The notes: a model not told the origin generated them from the letters alone. A stretch of DNA of 64,000 nt from Chryseobacterium sp. BGARF1 (GCF_001677955.1 NZ_LELA01000033.1:46455-110454); one strand, 5' to 3'; counted from the stretch's first letter, positions 8,086 through 16,696 are shown. Program-made: numbers and translations.

Positions 8086-10080
8086 TCATTTTACTAAATG
8101 CTGCAAAGTAGGATCGTTTTTAATTCGGTCCATTTCACAAACGATGATACTTAGAATATCGGCTTTTACTTTTTTGTAATTATCATCTATTACTTTTTTC
8201 ATGCAGTCATTCCCATTTTCATCTTGAAAAGACAGAATTTCAGGAATTTTTAGATAATTTTTTATTTCATTTTCTACTTTAGCGTTATCTACAACAATTT
8301 CTGAATGAAAAATTTTCTGTTCGATTCTTTCATCAAAATTATCAGACACAGCCCCTACGAAAAATCCCTGAGTTAATGTTGAAATCTTTGAAGCTGGAAT
8401 CAAGCTATCCAATTGGGTAGAAATGGAAGTTGAAGTGTCATTACGGTTTATAGATATACTTTGCCTTTTCTGCAAGACCTTGCCAAATCTTTCTGATAAA
8501 GTTTTTGCCGTTTCACCAACAACCTGTCCGCTAAAAATATTTCCTACTGTATTCTGAATTACTTTACTTTCTTTATCTCCATAATCTCTGCTTAGCTGTG
8601 AAAAGTCCTGAAATCCTAAACACACAGAAACTTTGTTACTTCGTGCTGTAGCGATTAAATTATCTAAACCTCTAAAATATATTGTAGGTAATTCGTCTAT
8701 GATGACAGAACTTTTTAACTGACCTTTTTTATTAATAAGTTTTACAATTCTTGAGTTGTATAAACCTAAAGCAGCAGAGTAGATGTTTTGACGGTCGGGA
8801 TTATTTCCTACGCATAAAATCTTTGGTTCCTTGGGATTATTGATGTCTAAAGAAAAATCATCTCCAGTCATAACCCAGTAGAGTTGTGGAGAAATCATTC
8901 TTGATAAAGGAATTTTTGCAGAAGCGATTTGCCCCTGCAATTGATCTTGTGCACCTCCCTGCCAAGCATCCATAAAAGGAGAAAGGTAGTTTTCTAATTC
9001 TGAGTAAGAGGTTAAAATAGTAAATACATCTTCATATTTTTTATTAAGAAGTTCTATTGCATGGGGAAACGTGCAATATTTACCATGTTCATATATTTTT
9101 AGAAACCAAATGATAGCTGCTAAAAGAATGATGGGGCTTTCTACGAAGAAGTCTCCCTGTTTCTGAATCCAGCTTCTGTTGAGATTAAGCATGATTGTAT
9201 AAGCAGCCTCATACGCATCCGAAATATCCGTCATGAAATCGGGATTAAGAGGATTGCAGCGATGACTTTTACGGGGATCATCAAAATTGATAATATAGAA
9301 TTTTGGTTTGATCTGATAATCTTTGGAGTTATTTAAAAGATGATTATAAGCGATGGTTGACAGGTCGTCAAACTTAAAATCATAAATATACATTGCAAAA
9401 CCTTTCTCAATATGCTGTTTGATATAGTTGTTTACCACAGCATAAGATTTTCCTGAACCGGGTGTTCCGAGAACGATTGTTGCTCGGAAGGGATTTACTA
9501 CATTAATAAAACCATTATTCCATTTTCCTTCGTAGTAAAATTTAGTGTGAAGATTCACAGAATACTCATTGTTCATCAGTTTTGTTTCCTGCATAAAGCT
9601 TTCATTTTCATTATTGAAAACATCTCTCATTAGATTTGTTCTTAGAAGACGGCTGATCCAAATACCACTAACCATTAGACAGACATATCCGACAGAAGTC
9701 GTTAATATGTAGAAATGGATTGAATATCTAACATGAGAATTTAATAATGTATTATTAAAAAAGAAAAGTATTAGTCCAACTACCATCGTAGTATTAATCT
9801 TTCTCCAAGTAATTTTTTCGTTTTTAACACCTTTAGTTCCCAAACAACTGAGAGCAAGTAAAGTGAGTGAAAAAACTTTTGTAAATAAAGGATGAGAAAA
9901 TAGTCCTGCGTTTTTTTGAAAATTTGATAGAATTCTATTAAGTATATTTAAAACCAATCCACGTTCAAGAAAAAAGGAATAGCAAAACCAATAAAAATGC
10001 ATTAAGACTAGCATAATACTAACTGCCCTCATAAACCCCATGATTTTAGCTAGACCTCTTAAATCATCTTCACCTTGCAT
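8086..10080 (-). CDS. mobC: MobC/TraG-type coupling protein (YWFCY, type IV secretion DNA-binding ATPase)
   Basis: 664 residues. The N-terminus has the YWFCY signature at 30-34 in the first of about four membrane helices (roughly 18-37, 65-82, 98-112, 122-145). The cytoplasmic ATPase has a Walker A GTPGSGKS at 205-212 and a Walker B-like 'SSVIIDELPTIY'. A segment 'TARSNKVSVCLGFQDFSQL' follows, typical of VirD4/TraD coupling proteins that feed relaxase-bound DNA to the secretion channel. In Bacteroidota mobilization units it follows mobA and mobB; here only a stub of the upstream partner remains, so the unit is probably not self-sufficient. The gene itself appears intact. Confidence 0.85.
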   Translation of the reverse strand: MQGEDDLRGLAKIMGFMRAVSIMLVLMHFYWFCYSFFLERGLVLNILNRILSNFQKNAGLFSHPLFTKVFSLTLLALSCLGTKGVKNEKITWRKINTTMVVGLILFFFNNTLLNSHVRYSIHFYILTTSVGYVCLMVSGIWISRLLRTNLMRDVFNNENESFMQETKLMNNEYSVNLHTKFYYEGKWNNGFINVVNPFRATIVLGTPGSGKSYAVVNNYIKQHIEKGFAMYIYDFKFDDLSTIAYNHLLNNSKDYQIKPKFYIINFDDPRKSHRCNPLNPDFMTDISDAYEAAYTIMLNLNRSWIQKQGDFFVESPIILLAAIIWFLKIYEHGKYCTFPHAIELLNKKYEDVFTILTSYSELENYLSPFMDAWQGGAQDQLQGQIASAKIPLSRMISPQLYWVMTGDDFSLDINNPKEPKILCVGNNPDRQNIYSAALGLYNSRIVKLINKKGQLKSSVIIDELPTIYFRGLDNLIATARSNKVSVCLGFQDFSQLSRDYGDKESKVIQNTVGNIFSGQVVGETAKTLSERFGKVLQKRQSISINRNDTSTSISTQLDSLIPASKISTLTQGFFVGAVSDNFDERIEQKIFHSEIVVDNAKVENEIKNYLKIPEILSFQDENGNDCMKKVIDDNYKKVKADILSIIVCEMDRIKNDPTLQHLVK

Positions 10081-10095
10081 AACACTATATTTTAA

Positions 10096-10239
10096 TTATC
10101 GTTCACTAAAATAATCCGTCGCCTGAAGGCTTTTTTCTATTGTCTTTCGTTGGCTCTCATTTTCCAGCTCAATCACTGAAATAAATTCGAAGGCATAGTT
10201 TTTCGGTCTGAGAAAAAACCTTAATAGTAAGTGTTTTGT
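10096..10239 (-). pseudogene. C-terminal stub of a relaxase-like (MobB) gene
   Basis: Upstream of mobC and in the same direction, an open stretch of 47 codons ends at TAA 10096-10098. It has no start codon of its own in good context and is closed by an in-frame TAA at 10240. It reads 'FFLRPKNYAFEFISVIEL' then a Glu/Gln-rich helix ending 'SLQATDYFSER', which resembles the C-terminal end of Bacteroidota relaxases that normally precede mobC. The rest of the relaxase is absent; 10240-10900 holds no relaxase sequence. Assignment rests on position and look, not on a search. Confidence 0.45.
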
Positions 10240-10908
10240 TTAATCATAAAAAGAAAGTTTTTTAGATAGTTTTAAAATCGAAGAACTGCAGTTTTTATTC
10301 TGTTTTTTGTGGCATAACGAGGCTAATTATTGACGTTGAGCGCCATTTTTCATAACTGATTTACTGACCTAATAAATTACAAATGTTGAGCATAAAGTTC
10401 TCAATTGATCATTGTGAAAACAGAAAAGTGAGAAAAAAAAGAAGGATAATTGAAGAGTCCAGTGATTTGTTACGCATGATCATAGCTTAAAAGCGAATCA
10501 AATTTAATTATTTCAGCATCGCTTTACAATTTTGCTACCTATCAGTAAAACAACATTTTAAAAATTAGGTCATGAGAATTTTAGCATTCGATTGATTATT
10601 TGTAATTTGGTTGAATCTAAGAATGATGAATTTCTTCGCAACATTTCTTGTTGCCACTATAAAAATAATTTTAACGAAATCAATATATTGTTATTATAAC
10701 AGATTAAGTTAGAATCTCTACTGATGCATTTGCGGGAGATTATTGCTTTCAGAAACTGCATCTTTTGAGTAAATGATTTAAAGTGCCTTGTAAAAGTACG
10801 AGTTTGAAATTCAAGAGTAAAAGCATATCTAGGCCAACTGTATCATTTAAATACATTAATTAATCGTAATTGGATAAGCCGAATATTTTTATTTAAAAAA
10901 TTTCGGTC
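10240..10908. other. Gene-poor stretch between relaxase stub and recombinase operon
   Basis: About 670 bp without a credible coding region on either strand; stops are frequent in all frames. No insertion sequence ends, tRNA or long repeat is visible. It may hold the left end of the recombinase-bearing element and the decayed remainder of the mobilization region. Confidence 0.5.
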
Positions 10909-11070
10909 ATGGAAAAGAATATTGAAATTAAGAATATAACCATTAATGAGGTTATCAAAATATTTAAAGAAGAGGAGGGGGTTGAATTGACAATTCAGGA
11001 AGCGGAACAAATTGTAGAATTTCTAAAAATGCTTTTAACAATTACCGTAAAGCGTTTTTTAGATGAATAA
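10909..11070 (+). CDS. Small acidic/helical protein preceding the recombinase, 53 residues
   Basis: ATG at 10909 to TAA at 11070. The sequence starts MEKNIEIKNITINEVIK and continues as an amphipathic Glu/Lys-rich helix pair ending 'VEFLKMLLTITVKRFL'. It ends 18 bp before the serine recombinase start, so the two are probably cotranscribed. Small genes in this position beside large serine recombinases sometimes encode directionality or accessory factors; no domain is recognisable and that role is a guess. Confidence 0.55.
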   Translation: MEKNIEIKNITINEVIKIFKEEEGVELTIQEAEQIVEFLKMLLTITVKRFLDE

Positions 11071-11088
11071 TATTTTAAGATTGTAGAG

Positions 11089-12660
11089 ATGAAAAAAGCT
11101 GATTTATACATTCGTGTTTCAACCGATGAGCAGGCAGATAAAGGGTATTCTCAAAGAGATCAGGAGGAGCGATTGAGACGTTATTGTGAAAATAATAGTA
11201 TCCATGTCGGACAGGTCATTTATGAAGATTATTCAGCTAAGACCTTCAACAGGCCTGAGTGGGTCAAACTCTTAGATACGCTTAAGAAAAAGAGCTCCAG
11301 AACAAATCTATTGCTATTCACAAAATGGGATCGTTTTAGCAGAAACGCCGGCGACGCCTATCAAATGATTAATATCCTGAAAAAGCTTAATGTTGATCCG
11401 CAAGCCATTGAACAACCTTTGGATCTTTCAATTCCTGAGAACAAGATGATGCTGGCAATCTATCTTGCTGCACCGGAAGTTGAAAACGACAGACGTGCCT
11501 TGAATACCTACTATGGAATGCGTCGTGCTAGAAAAGAAGGAAGATTGATGGGAAGGGCGCCCTATGGATATGTCAATAAGATCACTGAGAATGGGAAGAA
11601 GTATGTCACTCAAAAAGAGCCTGAGGCTTCCAATATGACATGGGCATTTAATGAAATGGCGAAAGGCGTTTACTCAGCCAGCCAGATCATGGATATGATG
11701 AACAAACGGGAAGGGAAAACTGTAAAAGTCAGTGCTTTTCTTGCCGGCTTAAGGAATACTGCATATTGTGGAAAAATTTATGTAGAACAATACAACGACG
11801 AAGAGGCTCATTTTGTTCCAAGTATTCATGAACCTTTGATCAATGAGGAATTATTCGAAAAGGTTCAAAATATAATGGATGGCAATGCAAACCTTGCAAG
11901 ACCCAATGTAAAAGTATTGTCTGACGATAATCTTCCCCTGAGAGGATTTCTAGTATGTCCGGAATGTGGTCATTTAATAACCGGTAGTGCATCTACAGGA
12001 CACTCTAAGAAATATTATTACTACCATTGTCAGTCACCATGCGGATATCGTTATAAAGCAGAAATTATTAACAATAAATTCTTGGAGTTACTGCAAGCAT
12101 TAGAGATGAAGGATTCCATTAAAAAATATTTGAGAAGGGTTTTGAAACAAAATTTTGAGAAGTTTATCGATAATCCTCAACATCAAAGAAAAAAGATATT
12201 ACTTGAAATTGATGGGCTGAATAACAGGTTAAAGTTGGCAAGAAACAAACTGTTGGAAGATGTGATTGATAATGAGGAATACTTGGAAATTAAGACTGAT
12301 TGCAAGGACAAAATTGAAAAGTTAGAAAGCAACCTGACCAAAGTAAAAGATAAAAACAAAATAGATTTTCCGAAACTACTTGACCATGCATTATCGAACG
12401 TTGTAGATCTTGCTAAAGTCTTTAGTAGTGGGGATATCACATTAAAACGTCAAATAATTAGTTCGATATTCCCTGAAAAATTGGAATTTTTTGAAAATCA
12501 TTATCGAACTATTAGACCCAACGTTTTGATGTCTTATATCTATCAGATTAACAATGAGTTACGAACTAAAAAAAACCGGAAAAATAGTGAATTATCACCT
12601 CTTTCCGGTCTTGTACCCAGGACCGGGATCGAACCGGTACTCCTAAGAACTGGTGTTTGA
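11089..12660 (+). CDS. Large serine recombinase (site-specific integrase)
   Basis: 523 residues. The N-terminal resolvase domain has 'LYIRVSTDEQ' with catalytic Ser11, and 'FTKWDRFSRNAGD' supplies the conserved arginines. A 'recombinase' domain ('GRAPYGYVNK' onward) follows, then a zinc ribbon (CPECG ... HCQSPCG, about 291-322) and a coiled coil (about 360-425). Such enzymes integrate phages and mobile elements at short attachment cores. The last 15 or so codons (from 12614) are read from the antisense strand of a tRNA-Leu 3' half, so the gene runs into its attachment site and its C-terminal tail is a by-product. It faces the prophage, but the tRNA geometry suggests it may belong to the element on the left. 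Confidence 0.9.
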   Translation: MKKADLYIRVSTDEQADKGYSQRDQEERLRRYCENNSIHVGQVIYEDYSAKTFNRPEWVKLLDTLKKKSSRTNLLLFTKWDRFSRNAGDAYQMINILKKLNVDPQAIEQPLDLSIPENKMMLAIYLAAPEVENDRRALNTYYGMRRARKEGRLMGRAPYGYVNKITENGKKYVTQKEPEASNMTWAFNEMAKGVYSASQIMDMMNKREGKTVKVSAFLAGLRNTAYCGKIYVEQYNDEEAHFVPSIHEPLINEELFEKVQNIMDGNANLARPNVKVLSDDNLPLRGFLVCPECGHLITGSASTGHSKKYYYYHCQSPCGYRYKAEIINNKFLELLQALEMKDSIKKYLRRVLKQNFEKFIDNPQHQRKKILLEIDGLNNRLKLARNKLLEDVIDNEEYLEIKTDCKDKIEKLESNLTKVKDKNKIDFPKLLDHALSNVVDLAKVFSSGDITLKRQIISSIFPEKLEFFENHYRTIRPNVLMSYIYQINNELRTKKNRKNSELSPLSGLVPRTGIEPVLLRTGV

Positions 12661-12665
12661 GACCA
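12614..12665 (-). other. Attachment site: 3' half of tRNA-Leu(CAA) with anticodon-arm core
   Basis: On the minus strand 12665-12614 reads as the 3' part of a tRNA-Leu. It has the anticodon stem-loop TGGTCTCAAACACCA (anticodon CAA, 12651-12665), a long variable arm, a T-arm containing GGTTCGATCC, and the 3' acceptor strand CCTGGGTA. No D-arm or 5' acceptor strand follows to the right: identity stops after GACCA at 12665. This is what a recombination junction inside the anticodon arm leaves behind. The core is itself nearly palindromic, as is common for anticodon-loop sites. The fragment cannot make a tRNA. Confidence 0.8.
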
Positions 12666-12800
12666 ATAGGTTGAGTAAGTTAATTCTTTAATGTGCAGTA
12701 AATCAATTTGTTATAATTTACACATAGGTTGTTTTACCTGTTTTTTTATATATTTTTCCACTTTTCCTTACACGGATGTGACAAGCTCAAACAATGGTCA

Positions 12801-13109
12801 TTACTTCATTTTTCCTTCCCCAGTCAATAGCCATTTAGCGGAGTAACCATATTTCTTCACCAAAATACTAAAGTATTCAACCTTGATATTACGATGTGGT
12901 TCTTTGATTACCTTTTCTAGATTTCTCCCGTCAATTCCATTTGCTTTACAAAAATTAGTAAAATCAGTTTCTAATTGACGAGCAACAATATCAAATACAG
13001 CAGCAAAGAATCTTCTGTGGTGAGGGTATTCTTCAGGAATATTTTCTGCCTGAATTTGGCGTTTTGTTTTTTCGCTATATCTCCCGGTATTAATCTTTTT
13101 TTCTTCCAT
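12801..13109 (-). CDS. Small HTH-like protein at the left end of the prophage
   Basis: 102 residues. The C-terminal third ends 'KYGYSAKWLLTGEGKMK', the ending typical of phage-repressor-like proteins ('GVSADWLLTGEG'), and the middle can form helices of an XRE-like fold, though no clear recognition helix is seen. It has its own promoter on the minus strand: TATCTTTG (13141-13134) with an ACGT-type half site 22 bp upstream, placed just after the terminator that ends the neighbouring operon. It could be a regulator of integration or lysogeny; this is inference. Confidence 0.6.
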   Translation of the reverse strand: MEEKKINTGRYSEKTKRQIQAENIPEEYPHHRRFFAAVFDIVARQLETDFTNFCKANGIDGRNLEKVIKEPHRNIKVEYFSILVKKYGYSAKWLLTGEGKMK

Positions 13110-13133
13110 TGAATTGTAACTGTAATCAGTTTA

Positions 13134-13165
13134 CAAAGATAAATAAAAGTTTTATGTACGTTGGA
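13134..13165 (-). promoter_or_regulatory. Leftward promoter with ACGT half site
   Basis: On the minus strand TCCAACGTACA (13165-13155) lies upstream of a -7 box TATCTTTG (13141-13134). The CAAC of the half site starts 22 bp before the -7 box. The motif is shared with sites at 15715, 16697, 29901 and 41930. Confidence 0.55.
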
Positions 13166-13181
13166 ACTATATATAAAAGAA

Positions 13182-13205
13182 AAAACCTCCTTAGTTGGAG
13201 GTTTT
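13182..13205. terminator. Hairpin terminator for the leftward accessory operon
   Basis: Stem AAAACCTCC / GGAGGTTTT with a 6-nt loop. On the minus strand it is followed by a T-rich run, so it terminates transcripts arriving from 13361-16674 before the 12801-13109 gene. Confidence 0.75.
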
Positions 13206-13360
13206 AAATATTGTTAATAATTGTTTTGCCTTTTTTAAGACTAGATACCATCGTAGTCTCTTTTAATTGTGTTTGTCATATCTATTTAATTTAAATTGTG
13301 TTACAACTTTTTTATTACTTTTTTTATGATATTTTTGAATGCTCAAATATATACAAAAAT

Positions 13361-13993
13361 TTAGGATTTTTCATCATCAATCCATTTTTTTGCAAGTTTT
13401 TCAAAGTTTATCCAACTTTTAGGAGCTTCTTCTTGCCTGAAATTAATATAATGTTGAAGCTTCACATAATATCTTCCAAATAGCTTGCCAAATAACCTTT
13501 TTACAATTTCATCATCAAGATCGCCCACTAAAACCATTGCAGAAATACTTTCAAAATAATTAAGAGTTATTGCTAATGCTTGCCTTTGTTTAATATTCTT
13601 TGGATCGTCAATAAATAATGAAAATTTTGAAATATTTTGAGATTGTAAATTGTCATTTTGGTCACGAATGAGACACCGAAGGTGTTCGTTAATTTCCATC
13701 ATTGTTGGCCTTCTAAAGTCTGCACAAATATCATACGTATATTTAGAAAGATTCTGCTTGTTGCTTTCTTCTTGTGTTCTAATTTGATTTTCAAGATTGT
13801 GAATATGATAAATCAAAGTTAAAAACGCCAACATTGCTAAAGTGATTTTGGCGGTGTAGTCCAGGGAAGACGCAAAACTCCAATTTGCAATAAAATGAAA
13901 ACCTAAAAAAACAAAGCAGAAAATTACTGCCAGTCCTATTAATAGAATCCATACCAATTTAATAGAATATTTCTTGTTGAATAAGCCTTTCAT
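13361..13993 (-). CDS. Two-helix membrane protein with cytoplasmic tail, DUF4760-like
   Basis: 210 residues. Two transmembrane helices (about 13-35 and 48-64) are followed by a coiled segment and a helical tail with 'ALAITLNYFESISAMVLVGDLD', which resembles the DUF4760 family. Function is unknown; proteins of this shape are common in prophages and defence-rich regions. It is the last gene of a leftward group with lipoprotein genes, ahead of a strong terminator. It may be a lysogenic-conversion product; nothing in the sequence proves this. Confidence 0.65.
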   Translation of the reverse strand: MKGLFNKKYSIKLVWILLIGLAVIFCFVFLGFHFIANWSFASSLDYTAKITLAMLAFLTLIYHIHNLENQIRTQEESNKQNLSKYTYDICADFRRPTMMEINEHLRCLIRDQNDNLQSQNISKFSLFIDDPKNIKQRQALAITLNYFESISAMVLVGDLDDEIVKRLFGKLFGRYYVKLQHYINFRQEEAPKSWINFEKLAKKWIDDEKS

Positions 13994-14095
13994 GTATTAG
14001 TTTTCAGCAAATATAAAAAATTGTTTTAAATATAAAATAAGGTTTACCGTAATAGAGTAGTAGGTGCAGTGGTTTATTGAAAAATTAGCTAAAGA

Positions 14096-14674
14096 CTATT
14101 TATATTTATTACTTACTCTTTTAATTGCTTCAGAAGTGGTAATAAGATTTCCGTTTAAATCTGAAGTAATTTTTAAAGTATCTTCCTGTATGGTCGCATT
14201 TTTTTTCTTGATTTTTACAAACACCTTATTTAACAGATAGATTGGTTTTATTGTATCAAGTTTTGGCAGTCTTTCTGTTATTTTTTGAACTTTTAATAGT
14301 AGGTATTGAGCAGAATCAAGATGAATTTGGCTTTTCTCCTTGGCATCCTTAAAGACATATGAGTCTTCTTTTTCACCCATATTTATACTTTTATATAGAT
14401 TAGCTTTTTCTTGTTGTAGCTTTACTATTTCCAAATTAATATTTATGTCTTTTTTTAGATGTTCATGATACATTAATGACTCATCGAGCTCAGTAAGACT
14501 ATCTGAATTTATAAATTTAATAGATTGTATTTCACCTCCATCCTTACTGTTTTTTAATTCTTCATTAATATAAGTTCGCGTATTGTCCGTGATTAGATTT
14601 TCTAGCCTTTCCTTTTTAGTTTTGCAGCTAAATATTAGAAACAGTATAATTAAGAAGCAGATATTTGTTTTCAT
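14096..14674 (-). CDS. Putative lipoprotein, paralogue A of a duplicated pair
   Basis: 192 residues with a signal ending LIFSC (Cys17) and a helical mature part. Its C-terminal 55 residues align without gaps to the protein at 15983-16510: both have 'hD.I+PIYL', '+KNAT...DTLK.T.DL.GN' and end NKYK. An earlier 'SI/SLKFI..D..SELHEALMY'-like block also matches. The two genes are ancient duplicates in the same cassette. The family is unknown to me; the periplasm-facing helical body and lipid anchor suggest an envelope partner. Confidence 0.65.
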   Translation of the reverse strand: MKTNICFLIILFLIFSCKTKKERLENLITDNTRTYINEELKNSKDGGEIQSIKFINSDSLTELDESLMYHEHLKKDININLEIVKLQQEKANLYKSINMGEKEDSYVFKDAKEKSQIHLDSAQYLLLKVQKITERLPKLDTIKPIYLLNKVFVKIKKKNATIQEDTLKITSDLNGNLITTSEAIKRVSNKYK

Positions 14675-14716
14675 ATTACCAGTCTTTATAGCCTTCGTAT
14701 TCTTTTTAAAGTATTT

Positions 14717-15253
14717 TTACTTGGTAGTTAGTTTATCTAATCTTGATTTCCATTTAACATATTGCTGAGGTTGTTTTCGAATAAGAATTTTACACATTTT
14801 TATTTCTTCTCTTGTCTGAAGGGTTTTACTGTAAAGAATAACAAGTCTTTCTTCGGGGCAAAAATTTCCTACTGTAGCATATAAACATTCCTCATATAAA
14901 GAGATAGCAGCATAGATATTTGATTTCTCTAGAGACTTAGCTGTTTTCATTTTTAAAGTAACGTCGTTAAAAGCGATTTGAAATTCCCTACCTATCTTTT
15001 CTTGTTCAGCTATTTTTTGATCAAGGAGTTGAATATCATCCTCGATTGATTTTGAAAATTGTTTTTTTGTTACAACTTTCTTTTTTGCTTTATTATTTAG
15101 ATTATTGGAATTATGATTATTTTTCAATTCAGTTACTCTTTTCTGGATTCTAATATCCATTTCATTATTAGATGAATTACTAGATGCATAACGAATTACT
15201 ACGAACAAAATCGCTATCGATATAATAATAGAAAAGATTATTATTAACGTCAT
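14717..15253 (-). CDS. Membrane-anchored coiled-coil protein
   Basis: 178 residues: one N-terminal transmembrane helix (about 3-21), an Asn/Lys-rich linker, then a charged coiled coil ('EDDIQLLDQKIAEQEKIGREF') and helical repeats that look TPR-like ('NIYAAISLYEECLYA'). It starts 4 bp after the upstream lipoprotein stop and is likely cotranslated with it. No family recognised. Confidence 0.55.
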   Translation of the reverse strand: MTLIIIFSIIISIAILFVVIRYASSNSSNNEMDIRIQKRVTELKNNHNSNNLNNKAKKKVVTKKQFSKSIEDDIQLLDQKIAEQEKIGREFQIAFNDVTLKMKTAKSLEKSNIYAAISLYEECLYATVGNFCPEERLVILYSKTLQTREEIKMCKILIRKQPQQYVKWKSRLDKLTTK

Positions 15254-15256
15254 TTT

Positions 15257-15700
15257 TTATTCTTTGTCATATCTTTGATCATAACCGCTTTCAAAAACAA
15301 TAGCTTGATTTCCTGTGAGATCTTTTAAAATTATTGTTCTGTATTTATTCACTCCTGAAACCTGATAAGTCAATGTTAAATATGCGTTGTTTGTTTTTGT
15401 TGCAGGAGTTATAGAATATGTTCCATTTTGTAATTCGTTTGAGACCTCGTGTTTGAATGAGTATTTATTGTCAGTTGTAAAAGTGTAATATCCCTTGTAT
15501 ATATCTCCGTTATATGACCAACAATTACAAGATGGTGATTTGTGACCCCAATAATTCCACTTACCAAGCATTTGAGACTTGACATATTCTGCATTTTCAA
15601 AATTATTCATCGATACTTCTGTTTCATCTTCTTTATTTGAACAACTTGAAACTGATATAACTGATAATGCCAGGGTAGTAATTAGTAAGAATTTCTTCAT
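15257..15700 (-). CDS. Lipocalin-like small lipoprotein
   Basis: 147 residues with signal peptide and lipobox VSSC (Cys20). The mature part starts with a 'LGKWNYWGH' segment and continues as alternating short strands ('YYTFTTDNKYSFKHE', 'GTYSITPATK', 'AYLTLTYQVSG'), the layout of lipocalin-like lipoproteins abundant in Bacteroidota. Ligand unknown. First gene of the leftward group 15700-13361; its upstream region holds the palindromic site at 15715. Confidence 0.65.
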   Translation of the reverse strand: MKKFLLITTLALSVISVSSCSNKEDETEVSMNNFENAEYVKSQMLGKWNYWGHKSPSCNCWSYNGDIYKGYYTFTTDNKYSFKHEVSNELQNGTYSITPATKTNNAYLTLTYQVSGVNKYRTIILKDLTGNQAIVFESGYDQRYDKE

Positions 15701-15714
15701 ATTTTAATTTATTT

Positions 15715-15757
15715 CCAACGTATTATGTACGTACGATTGGTAGTTTTCATATCTTTG
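15715..15757 (+). promoter_or_regulatory. Palindromic ACGT site and rightward promoter between divergent genes
   Basis: CCAACGTATTATGTACGT at 15715-15732 is followed by a -7 box TATCTTTG at 15750-15757; CAAC to -7 spacing is 34 bp. It drives the small membrane protein at 15782 and, being symmetrical and 15 bp from the lipoprotein start at 15700, may also control the leftward operon. Confidence 0.65.
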
Positions 15758-15781
15758 TATGAATGTTATAGTTTATATATT

Positions 15782-15970
15782 ATGAAAGTTATTAAATCGA
15801 TTATTAAATACTTTGAACCTCTTTACGGAATTGATATCGAGTCAATTTCCATTGGTGAAGCTAGAAAGTTGAATCACATAGCAAATAAGCGGAGTATGTA
15901 CTTAACTTGTTCTGCTTTAGTCATTAGTATAATTGTTATTATTGTAAAGCTTATTCAGATTAAGTTTTAA
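15782..15970 (+). CDS. Small C-tail-anchored membrane protein, 62 residues
   Basis: The ATG at 15782 is preferred over upstream in-frame codons because the -7 promoter box lies at 15750-15757. A basic N-terminus (MKVIKSIIKYFEPLYGIDI) is followed by one C-terminal transmembrane helix (about 41-60). Single gene with its own promoter. Function unknown; size and topology suit a phage-encoded envelope effector. Confidence 0.6.
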   Translation: MKVIKSIIKYFEPLYGIDIESISIGEARKLNHIANKRSMYLTCSALVISIIVIIVKLIQIKF

Positions 15971-15982
15971 GCACAAATTTTA

Positions 15983-16510
15983 TTATTTATATTTGTTTTC
16001 CGCTCCCTTTAAAACCTCTTTTGCAAGGACAATATTTCCTGATAAATCGGTAGTGACTTTGAGGGTGTCTTTTTCGACTGTAGCGTTTTTTAATCGAATT
16101 TGTGTGTAAAATATTGTTTGTAAATAAATAGGTCTTATTGAATCATATTTAGCGAAATTTCTAATTATATCGCTTGCTTTTTGAGCATAGTACGTTGAAG
16201 AGTCTAAAGAAATTTTTGAGCTTATATTATCATTTCCTTCATTTAATTCAGCTAATCGTAAGTTGAGTTTACTTCGGTTGGTGAGGTATGAAACGTACAT
16301 TAAAGCTTCATGAAGCTCTGAAATAGTATCTGTCTTGATAAATTTCAAGCTATCTATACTTTCGTATTCATTATCTTTTAAAATTTCTGAAGCTAAGAAG
16401 ATTTCTGTGTTTTGCTTAATCTTATTACGTAATTTATCTGACTCCTTATTACAACTCGTTACTATGGTAAATATTGTAAAACTAGTTAAAATAAATAAAA
16501 TTTTTCTCAT
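15983..16510 (-). CDS. Putative lipoprotein, paralogue B of a duplicated pair
   Basis: 175 residues with signal and lipobox VTSC (Cys20). It is clearly related to the 14096-14674 product (shared 'PIYL', 'KNAT', 'DTLK.T.DL.GN', NKYK end). Its start overlaps the stop of the preceding 55-residue membrane protein (ATGA), so the two are translationally coupled, while paralogue A is coupled to another gene. Function unknown. Confidence 0.65.
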   Translation of the reverse strand: MRKILFILTSFTIFTIVTSCNKESDKLRNKIKQNTEIFLASEILKDNEYESIDSLKFIKTDTISELHEALMYVSYLTNRSKLNLRLAELNEGNDNISSKISLDSSTYYAQKASDIIRNFAKYDSIRPIYLQTIFYTQIRLKNATVEKDTLKVTTDLSGNIVLAKEVLKGAENKYK

Positions 16511-16674
16511 TTTTCGTTTTTTTCGTCAATTATTTTTTTAGCCAAAATTTCCAAATAGTAGTTAGTTTGCTTTAGCGCATCTTTCATAGCGGTTCTTACA
16601 ATGTAATAAGTAATTGTACTTCCGATAATTAACCCAAATATCCACGCTCCTAATAGCGGTCCCGAATTGTCCAT
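16507..16674 (-). CDS. Small single-span membrane protein, 55 residues
   Basis: ATG at 16674 to TGA at 16507. The sequence begins MDNSGPLLGAWIFGLIIGST with one transmembrane helix (about 7-27) and a positively charged helical tail ending 'KKIIDEKNEK'. The ATGA overlap with the following lipoprotein start supports real translation. The palindromic site at 16697 is 23 bp upstream of its start. Probably an inner-membrane partner of the lipoprotein. Confidence 0.65.
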   Translation of the reverse strand: MDNSGPLLGAWIFGLIIGSTITYYIVRTAMKDALKQTNYYLEILAKKIIDEKNEK

Positions 16675-16696
16675 AATAAGATTTTATTTTTTTTCT

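Noticed and set aside
10250..10900. Search for insertion sequence or transposase remnants
   Set aside because: No terminal inverted repeats or transposase-like frames were found.
12588..12610. CCGGAAA ... TTTCCGG inverted repeat as a terminator
   Set aside because: The loop is about 18 nt and no T-run follows; it lies inside the recombinase frame next to the tRNA fragment.
12608..12660. The C-terminal tail of the serine recombinase (VPRTGIEPV-type ending) as a functional motif
   Set aside because: It is the antisense translation of a tRNA-Leu 3' half, a well-known artefact of recombinase genes that run into tRNA attachment sites.
13222..13288. Very short leftward frames (12-15 codons) before the 12801 gene
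   Set aside because: They are too short to judge and lie upstream of the terminator of a different transcript; no leader-peptide pattern is visible.
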